From the NCBI GenBank assembly GCA_025642075.2, contig JAODUO010000135.1, forward strand, positions 50,001 to 114,000: a DNA stretch of 64,000 bases, in the 5' to 3' direction. Positions 12,148 to 64,000 of this stretch are shown here, piece after piece; within the stretch, counting starts at the first letter, position 1, and every line of letters starts with the position of its first letter. The stretch comes from Ridgeia piscesae. Lineage: Eukaryota; Annelida; Polychaeta; Sabellida; Siboglinidae. A program made the position numbers and the translations under genes. Under the pieces are notes generated by a model that did no database searches, had not been told where the DNA came from, and saw only the letters and a program-made list of their open reading frames with translations.

Positions 12148-12232
12148 GTTCGACATCGCAGCACACAGTTCGAACCCAGGTTCTCTTGGCTAGCAGTTCG
12201 ATACACTTGCACTGAGCCACTGCGCGCCATAA
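12148..12232 (-). mobile_element. tRNA-derived SINE head (candidate)
   Basis: On the minus strand the sequence begins near GCGCAGTGGCTCAGTGCAAG and continues to CTGGGTTCGAACTGTG. This gives an A-box-like TGGCTCAGTG and a B-box-like GGTTCGAAC about 35 bases apart, as in RNA polymerase III promoters of tRNA-derived SINEs. It does not fold into a complete tRNA, so I do not call a tRNA gene. Confidence 0.5.
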
Positions 12233-12818
12233 ATCACTACGTAATTTGTATGCTAACAATAATTATATAATCTAACGATGTCAGTGTTTGTGAGACCGCT
12301 AGCACGAACACAAGTACAGAAGCTGCTGGTGTATGACTTTAATTTAACCAGTAGGCCTACTGTCATCGTTACTTAGAAGTGCGATAATAGTCATCCGGGT
12401 ACTTTTCAGAGTTGTGCAGTCGTCTACGGAATGTAGAAAACTAGAACACAAAGTAATGTTTAGTGAAGAAACTTTGTCGAACCATTATCCATAAGAAAAA
12501 CTTATATACTTATCCATTCTCAAATAGGACGCCTGGTTGGAACACATTATGGACGCACTGATTGTGTGAATGCTAGGATTGTGGGTGTGTTTTGCTTTGG
12601 ATAGCAATATAACTGTATATGTTGTTATTACTACGATGTATGACGGTTACGGGGGGGGGCTGTGTTTTCCGGATGGAGAAGCATGGAAGAATGGTTGCGG
12701 ATGGGCGGGAGAACAGGGTGGGAGAGAAAGGAGGATATGAGGGAGAGCAGTGCATGGTGGGATAGAGAAGAAGGCATGGAGGAGAGAGATGAGGTATGAG
12801 GGGGAAGAGAGAGAGAGA

Positions 12819-12821
12819 GGC

Positions 12822-12896
<75 letters not shown>

Positions 12897-12962
12897 GAGA
12901 CAGAGAGACAGAGAGACAGAGAGACAGAGAGACAGAGAGAGAGAGACAGACACACAGACAGA
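12819..12962. repeat. (GACA)n/(GAGACA)n microsatellite
   Basis: Uninterrupted GACA tetranucleotides pass into GAGACAGA hexamer/octamer units and then GACACA. Confidence 0.97.
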
Positions 12963-13274
12963 AACGCCGAAACACAGACAGTCAAATAGACAGATTGAGC
13001 AGGACATGGGAGAAAATGGGATAATAGAACGTGACATGTCTGTAAGCGCCTCGCTCTCGACTCTCTTCTCTGTCCCGATCGCTATACTCATGCGCACCGT
13101 TCGATTGCTGGACAATCGAGGAAAACACGAGATCGTTAAAATTTATGCCTGTTGGCACACTCTGTTACTATCTAACACGTGATTTGTTGCCTAGCAAAAA
13201 CTCCATCGTCCCGTAAGAAATGGATGACGAACGCGTGTGTTCAATTGTTTCGTCGAATATCTTGTTGCAGGTAC

Positions 13275-13616
13275 GGATGATTCGGCCCATGCGAGCACAA
13301 GCATGCCGAATTTCAACGATTGCAGAAACGGACAATTCGGCCCAGTTCTTTATTCATATACTCCATACAGCCCCTTCTGAGGCTAACATAAGGAGTTTGT
13401 GGGGTGCGCAATGCTAAAGGTGCATGAAGATGAAAGTAAAGTTAGAAGAACAATAAGAACAATAGAAATGAAAACGTGCGATTAACTGTGTAGATAAGTG
13501 TAATAATTTGTGCAGATTAAAAACAGTTTGCTGTGTCAAGTTTTTGGCTAAAATCTGGTGAGGTGGGCTGGAGCAACAAGGTGGATGGTACTGAGGGCTT
13601 GTTGGAATGGGTGTAG

Positions 13617-13661
<45 letters not shown>

Positions 13662-13702
13662 GCCAGTGGGCCGAAACTGTTTTGGGCCGAATCATCCGGT
13701 TC
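13275..13702. mobile_element. Possible small element with inverted GGATGATTCGGCCC ends
   Basis: CGGATGATTCGGCCCA at about 13273 is mirrored by TGGGCCGAATCATCCG at about 13682. A second partial copy (GGACAATTCGGCCCAG) lies just inside the left end, and TGGGCCGAAAC inside the right end. The GTCT array at 13616-13662 is internal. This is consistent with an old MITE, but no target duplication is evident. Confidence 0.4.
13616..13662. repeat. (GTCT)n microsatellite
   Basis: Eleven to twelve perfect GTCT units. Confidence 0.97.
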
Positions 13703-14639
13703 CCGCCTATAGTACAGATTCTAGTTATCAACATTAATACCCAAAGCCTAAGACAAAGGCAAAACTTGACGGCATTTCCACTGACGAATGCAAATATGAT
13801 ATCTTTTGTCATATGGATAATTCGAAACCAGAATTTCAACAAAATATATGACGAAATGCACTTATTCAATCAGCTATTTTTGGATCGCGTGACGGAGTTG
13901 GTTAAACACTAACCAGGTCACGTGATGGGCAGCTAACCGCAAAAATGCGGTTGAAGGAACCACTTCGTCACGGAAACATGATAGGTTTGCAAACAATGTT
14001 GGCAACACCTGAGAATTACAATAATATTACTGCACGACTTGTGATAAATCAATCATCCCCGCATACTTGTACTATGTTGATATGTAGCACCTACTTAATA
14101 CTAGCTGTTAGTAAATAAAAATTAGGCAACAGAGATGTCATTTATATATGTGCTATCACAACATATTTAGTTAATATGTTACGTGTGTCTAGCTCATGTG
14201 CATTGCTGTCCCAGAAGTCGTCAGTTACCTCAAGGATAATTTTCCTTTCGTGAGAAACATACAACGGTAAGAACAACATTCAGTGTAAAGAATTAAATAA
14301 ATATGTTTATTTGTTTTCTGCAACTGTACATTAAATATGGCGAACTCGTGTGCCAAAAAGTTCATGATTTTACATTTTGACAAACGGCACTCTCAACGAA
14401 GATCAAGCAAAAAAATGTGTAATATAGCCTACATCATAATCCCAAACCATTAATGGCAAGAACTTATAATAATGTGAAAATAGTTGAGAAAACTGTGCGA
14501 ATTGTGCACAAACTGATGTACACAGAGGATAAGTTTAAAATATTAGATATCTTCCATGGTAAAATGCCTGCAATAGTGTAGTTAAAAAAATCAGTTTAAC
14601 ATAGTTAAAGGTGGATTTTCCTTATACGGTCTTATCTTG

Positions 14640-14790
14640 GTGAAACGTCTCTTGATCATCACATGCAACATCTTAATTAAAATTTCAAAGATATTTGTTC
14701 TTTTCAAAACAATAATTATAAGAGTCTGGTAAGAACACACGCCGATATATAACTTGTTATTTGATGCCACAGAAATGAGTCTGCTAACAT
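14640..14790. repeat. Dispersed repeat copy 1
   Basis: Shares a long gapped match with 20240-20345 in the same orientation, including ACATCTTAATTA, ATTTCAAAGATA, AAAACAATAATTAT and AGAGTCTGGTA in order. This suggests an uncharacterised interspersed element. Confidence 0.6.
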
Positions 14791-15639
14791 AATACATATT
14801 CACAAAGTTGTCATAATTTTAAACATTCATCCCCATAAATTATAAGAACATTTCCTCACAATCTTATTACACACATTGCACGCATTAATTCAGTGCAAGT
14901 GTAGAAGTGCTTGCATGTGTTGTCATACTTTGTTGTGTTGATGTGTGTATGATTGTCATATATGAGACGTGATCGACTCTGAGCAAGCATTAGCTATATA
15001 CACGTTAAAATCGCAACTGATGTGTAAGCCGACATAAAACCTGGAAGATTTCATTGCTAGTTGCTTGGAAAATTGCCCTGCTTTTGCTTGGCATGATTAA
15101 ATTAAAGAACATGAAAGATATTGTCACTAACGGTTCTTCTAATCATGGAATGGGGAAAATATGCCAATTGGCTGTGGAACTAGTTTTTTTAGGTAGCAAC
15201 ACAACTACCTAACCAGTGAACTACACATGCAGTCAGACACAATCTCTGACTACTTGTACTTGGTGTGCAAGATCACTGACCTAGTGTTTGTGGCTCATTG
15301 TTTATAATGCAACTATTTGTTCGCTCTGTAGAAGGGACCACGAGTGACCCTACACAGCCACATCACAGCGTCTCACACAAGTCTTACTTGATCATTCAAT
15401 TCACTTGGCTGCTGCTAACTGCACTAGATCAAGCAACACATTAACCACTTCACTGAACTATAAAATAAAAAGTGCATTACATGCACAATCTTCAATGTCA
15501 CATCACTGCTGGACTGTTCCATTGATCAGTGTCATTTTGCCATTTGTCATTTCATCACTGAACTGTTCCTTTTACCAGTGTCATTTCATCACTGGACAGT
15601 TCCTCAACCAGTCACTTCACCTTTGAACTGTCCCACAAA

Positions 15640-16320
15640 CCAGAGTCACTTCACCATTGAACTGTTTCATACAGCTGCACCACTTCATCACTGAACTGTT
15701 CTACAGAGTAGTGTCACTTCATCACTGAACTGTTCTACCAACCAGAGTAACATCATCACTGAACTGTTCTACAGAGTAGTGTCACTTCATCACTGAACTG
15801 TTCTACCGACCAGAGTAACATCATCACTGAACTGTTCTACAGAGAAGTGTCACTTCATCACTGAACTGTTCTACAGAGTAGTGTCACTTCATCACTGAAC
15901 TGTTCTACCGACCAGAGTAACATCATCACTGAACTGTTCTACAGAGTAGTGTCACTTCATCACTGAACTGTTCTACAGAGAAGTGTCACTTCATCACTGA
16001 ACTGTTCTACAGAGTAGTGTCACTTCATCACTGAACTGTTCTACAGAGTAGTGTCACTTCATCACTGAACTGTTCTACCGACCAGAGTAACATCATCACT
16101 GAACTGTTCTACAGAGTAGTGTCACTTCATCACTGAACTGTTCTACAGAGAAGTGTCACTTCATCACTGAACTGTTCTACAGAGTAGTGTCACTTCATCA
16201 ATGAACTGTTCTACAGAGAATTGTCACTTCATCACTGAACTGTTCTACAGAGTAGTGTCACTTCATCACTGAACTGTTCTACAGAGTAGTATCACTTCAT
16301 CACTCAAATGTTCCATAGAC
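15640..16320. repeat. 34-bp minisatellite
   Basis: About 20 copies of a unit with TCATCACTGAACTGTTCTAC and AGAGTAGTGTCACT, with a variant class (CGACCAGAGTAACA) interleaved. It sits beyond the MTMR14 stop codon, in its 3' UTR or flank. Confidence 0.95.
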
Positions 16321-16760
16321 CAGTATCATTGCCCCTCTGAACTGTTCCTTACACTGGTGTCACTTTGTCACTGAACTATTCTATCGACTAGCGTCACTTC
16401 ACCACTGAACTATTCCTAGACCACTGTTTCACAGACAAGTGTCAGTCCACTGCTGTACAAAGTGCACTTGGTGTGACATGGTACACCACCATTGCCTCAC
16501 TGCCTGTCCATCTCAATGTGAGATAATTATTCATACCCTGTGTACCATTGTCCATACACACGTCTGTACATCATCACACACCACCTTTCATCATCAGTGG
16601 ATTCGTGTTGGTCTCATCAAACCTTACAATTGGTCTTTGTAACCTCTTAAGGCATCACACAATTGTATATTCAGGTCCCTTTCAGCATCACCTCATTTTA
16701 CCCTTTCAACATTTAGGCATCTTTCAGTTTTGCTTTTCAGTACCTTCAGTCACAACTTGA

Positions 16761-17341
16761 TTGTCTTTCAGTCCTTTCAGTCATAACACAATTGTGTCTT
16801 TCAGTCCCTTCAGTCATTACACAATTGTGTCTTTCAGTCCCTTCAGTCATTTCACAATTGTGTCTTTCTGTCCTTTCAGTCATTACACAATTGTGCCTCT
16901 CTGTCCTTTCAGTCATTACACAATTGTGTCTTTCTGTCCTTTCAGTCATTACACAATTGTGTCTCTCTGTCTTTTCAGTCATTACACAATTGTGTCTCTC
17001 TTTCCTTTCAGTCATTACACAATTGTGTCTCTCTGTCCTTTCAGTCATTACACAATTGTGTCTCTCTGTCCTTTCAGTCATTACACAATTGTGTCTCTCT
17101 GTCCTTTCAGTCATTACACAATTGTGTCTCTCTGTCTTTTCAGTCATTACACAATTGTGTCTCTCTTTCCTTTCAGTCATTACACAATTGTGTCTCTTGG
17201 TACTTTCAGTCATTACACAATTGTGCCTCTCTGTCCTTTCAGTCATAACACAATTGTTTCTCTCTGTCCTTTCAGGCATAACACTATTGTGCTTTCAATC
17301 CCATTAGGCATCACAAAAGTGCCTTTCTGCCATCTCAGGCA

Positions 17342-17344
<3 letters not shown>
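16761..17344 (-). repeat. 33-bp minisatellite that copies the MTMR14 stop-codon region
   Basis: On the minus strand the MTMR14 end is GCACAATCGTGTGATGCCTG (TGA underlies the stop). About 16 downstream units repeat GCACAATTGTGTAATGACTG followed by AAAGGACAGAGAG. Each copy keeps the last Thr-Ile-Val codons and a stop (TAA replacing TGA). The array therefore starts within the coding end and runs into the 3' UTR or flank. Confidence 0.9.
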
Positions 17345-37147
<19,803 letters not shown>

Positions 37148-37681
37148 ACGTGTACTTAAAGATGTATTTACTTCCTGGTAGTTCCCAACTACGCCCCCAT
37201 TTTCGTCCACGATACTTTTGTGGTGTACGCATGCGCAGTCAACGCTGCGATAGAAGTTCTCGATGAAAATGTCAATGTTGTCATTATATACAATTTAATA
37301 ACAAAAAGTATGATTAATTTACCCTTTTGAATTTGCAATTTGAATAGTTCATCCGCAAAATGGCGCCCGCAAAATGTTACATTTTGAGCTTAAGACTACT
37401 ACTGCTGTGTTGAAAGTACTGAAACATAGCCAAAGCATCATAGTGACAGATGAGTGTGGCTATACCTTATTATTTATTTTAAAAAAATACTTCCTACTTA
37501 TTATAGTCATAAATACGTAGATATATTTCAATAATTGTGTTACTGTATGTATCTATTTCATTGTTTTGTTAATATGTGCGTTGAGGTCAACAGTGCTCTA
37601 GCCACTTATTGTATTATGGTTTAGATAGCGTGTGGGATATAGACGAAGCACTATAATACTATACTATAATGTCCACAGGAC
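37148..37681. promoter_or_regulatory. Putative bidirectional promoter between MTMR14 and TRMU
   Basis: The two start codons face away from each other across 534 bases with no other gene. The gap contains TACGCATGCGCA at 37226-37237, one mismatch from the palindromic NRF1 consensus, and GCAAAATGGCGCCC at 37355-37368, close to the YY1 core. Both are typical of TATA-less divergent housekeeping promoters in animals. NRF1 control would fit TRMU, a nuclear gene for a mitochondrial enzyme. The sites are by eye and the regulatory role is inferred. Confidence 0.5.
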
Positions 37682-45830
<8,149 letters not shown>

Positions 45831-45885
45831 CGGATGTGTGTGGATAGGTTGTAAAATGTTTCTTGTAATCATAAATGTATATTTG

Positions 45886-45891
45886 AATAAA
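45886..45891 (+). terminator. TRMU polyadenylation signal
   Basis: AATAAA lies 56 bases after the TRMU stop codon and is the first such hexamer downstream. It would give a very short 3' UTR. Confidence 0.6.
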
Positions 45892-47439
45892 AAATGTATT
45901 GTATATATTCATCTGGTTTTTTTGGTTAACATGCGAGAAATTAACAGGGCTCTGTGGCTAATACACAATCATGAGAAGTGTATTTACTCACTTGTCGTAG
46001 GTATATTCCCCGCTTAACATCCGTCCCTGGGACAGAATCTGATGTCTAGCACAAAAGAATGTTTTGAGTCTAGGAATATCTCCCCGATTGTGATTATTAT
46101 AAGTGGAATGAGTCTACGCTGAGCGAGCTAGTTTCTTGAAATAGACGTAACCAAAGGTCATTTATTTAAGAATGGAAATCTTCCATGTGTGGTACAATGT
46201 AGTACCCGTGATCACTAAATTACGTTGTGATCACACTGGCCTGTTCTCATCCCTACTTTCTTCAGAATGTTACCATTAGGTATTTAAAAAATAGTAATTG
46301 TTAAGCAATGATACCCATCCTGTTAAATGGATAATTCTAATAATGGTTCATTACATAATTATAATTAAGCAGACCAGGTAGTACAATATGGCAAGTATTC
46401 GATACAAATGGGTAGAAATAAAAAATGTAACCAACATGTCTTAGGATAATAGTAGCCTAAATGTTACCCATCCACATGAAAAATCAGTGGTCCCCCATTT
46501 ATAGTGAACGTTGCAGAGTTGCAAACTTTTATGCAAATTTGTCTGTAAACCTGTGATGCTTCTTAAACATAAAATGTTATAAACAAATAAACGACAATAT
46601 CACAACTGATGACACAATATAATTAATTTAGTCAAATGAGTGGAAAATAGTTATTTATCTAGTGCTAGCCAAAGGTTGCTGATGCCCAGGTATTTCTAGT
46701 CACCTGAGGCGAGGGGATCATTAAGTTCAATCACAGAATATAAGCAATATATAAATGCAGTGGTGACTCTTTAAATGGCAGCAGCAGAGTGAATGTGCAC
46801 AATCAAAATGTAACCATTTGTAGTACATTTTATTTGATATGTCAACAGTTTTGCAAACTTGCATATAAAATTAAATTATTTTGTTCGAGTAACAGACACT
46901 GCAACATGATCACCGACAGAACGGATTACGTTCATCACTACGCAAACAAAGCAGAAACACTTACTCAGTATGTTTCCAATCTTTCAACACATTTTAAAAC
47001 GGAAACCTAAAAACAGTAGACTTGTAACAGTGCTTGTTCCCATAACTTCTAACATTAGGAATGTCTTATTGTCTATGACTAATCCTTACTGCAAAGAACT
47101 TGGATAAACAAAACCAAAATGCTTGGCTGAAAAGCAATGGTTAGTAAGGAAAACGACAGTCTTCAATGCAGCCTAATTAGACGCACTATACAGACATCTG
47201 GATTATGCCAAAATATAAACTCATGGACGGATATAAAGCAAATAACACAACCATCAGTATGTGATCATTGTATCCATGTTAAGAGCGTATAACAGTCTGT
47301 TGAGGTTGTCATGTCAACTTATCTGTGTTGTTGAAAATTACAACATGTCAGCTCTTCAATGTGGCTGTAGATAAGGCTATACTATTTTGGCAATGTTGTT
47401 GCATCATACCAACTTGTTAATGTTGTTGCAACAGTCTGC
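45892..47439. other. Intergenic region between convergent TRMU and CFAP20DC
   Basis: AT-rich sequence with no recognised gene, element or long repeat. It should hold the CFAP20DC 3' UTR and both transcription ends. Confidence 0.55.
46828..46836 (-). terminator. Possible CFAP20DC polyadenylation signal
   Basis: AATAAA is present on the minus strand about 770 bases after the CFAP20DC stop. Other hexamers may exist nearer, so this is only a candidate. TRMU and CFAP20DC converge, leaving about 1.8 kb between stop codons with no other gene seen. Confidence 0.3.
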
Positions 47440-47603
47440 TATACAAGCTCATGGTACTTGCGGGTCTTCAGGTCATTGCAACATTTGAAGACGGGGTCAT
47501 ATAGTACTTGCAGGTCACGGGGTCATATAAGGACTGTCATACAAGCTCCTTGTACGTGTGGGTCTTGGCGTCATAATAACAGTTGGACAGTTGATGACGG
47601 GGA

Positions 47604-47625
<22 letters not shown>
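47440..47625 (-). repeat. Degenerate copies of the CFAP20DC terminal codons and stop
   Basis: Just past the real stop, the minus strand again encodes LQVLYDPVFKCCNDLKTRKY then HELV and stop, and a second partial copy reads NCYYDAKTHTYKELV and stop. The genuine end is LLYDPVLNCYYDPKTRKYY then ELV and stop. So the last 15-23 codons plus stop were duplicated in tandem into the 3' UTR and have since diverged. Confidence 0.85.
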
Positions 47626-63984
<16,359 letters not shown>

Positions 63985-64000
63985 CTGTCAACGAGTCAGC

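Larger units (their letters stand above)
12233..15599. other. Intergenic stretch between the EGF/TSP1 gene and MTMR14
   Basis: No conserved coding sequence was found. Contents: a tetranucleotide GACA/GAGACA array, a small element with inverted GGATGATTCGGCCC ends, a GTCT array, and a copy of a dispersed repeat at 14640-14790. Open frames over the repeats are artefacts. Confidence 0.6.

Noticed and set aside
12148..12232. Genuine tRNA gene
   Set aside because: A- and B-box-like motifs are present but no complete cloverleaf or plausible anticodon stem; better explained as a SINE.

Overview
This is eukaryotic nuclear DNA from an animal. Coding sequence is split into short exons with GT-AG junctions and consistent phases. 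Introns are AT-rich and full of microsatellites, minisatellites and transposon remnants. Every recognisable gene is metazoan: an EGF/thrombospondin type 1 membrane protein, MTMR14, TRMU and CFAP20DC. The very high tandem-repeat load and the non-vertebrate sequence divergence suggest a marine invertebrate, possibly a lophotrochozoan. The species cannot be fixed from the window alone.

Layout. From 1 to about 2.7 kb there is no supported gene, only a 20-bp minisatellite and a terminal-inverted-repeat element. From about 2.7 to 12.1 kb (+ strand) lies a receptor-like gene: a possible signal-peptide exon, three EGF exons, one TSP1 exon, a juxtamembrane region with a Cys-Cys pair and a furin-like basic site, one transmembrane helix, and a Gln/Lys/Arg-rich tail carrying an in-frame minisatellite. 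From 12.1 to 17.3 kb there are repeats only. From 17.3 to 37.1 kb (- strand) is a complete 16-exon myotubularin-related lipid phosphatase, MTMR14, with 557 predicted codons and an intact HC-X5-R site. From 37.7 to 45.8 kb (+ strand) is a complete 8-exon mitochondrial tRNA 2-thiouridylase, TRMU, with 434 codons, divergent from MTMR14 across a 0.53-kb gap that looks like a shared promoter. From 47.6 kb to the right edge (- strand) is the 3' part of CFAP20DC: 16 exons and about 750 codons, with its 5' end outside the window. It converges tail to tail with TRMU. The genes have unrelated functions (cell surface, phosphoinositide turnover, mitochondrial tRNA modification, cilium-linked), so they are neighbours rather than a pathway.

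The most unusual feature is where the minisatellites sit. At least eight arrays start exactly on an exon boundary or a stop codon, and each repeat unit carries a copy of that junction. TRMU exon 6 is followed by about 35 copies of its own 3' end plus splice donor. MTMR14 exons 4, 5, 7 and 10 are preceded by arrays that copy their acceptors, and for exon 10 also part of the catalytic loop. MTMR14 exon 14 is followed by copies of its donor. The stop codons of MTMR14 and CFAP20DC lie in arrays that copy the last codons. All exon junctions were worked out by hand from phase continuity and family resemblance, without transcript data.
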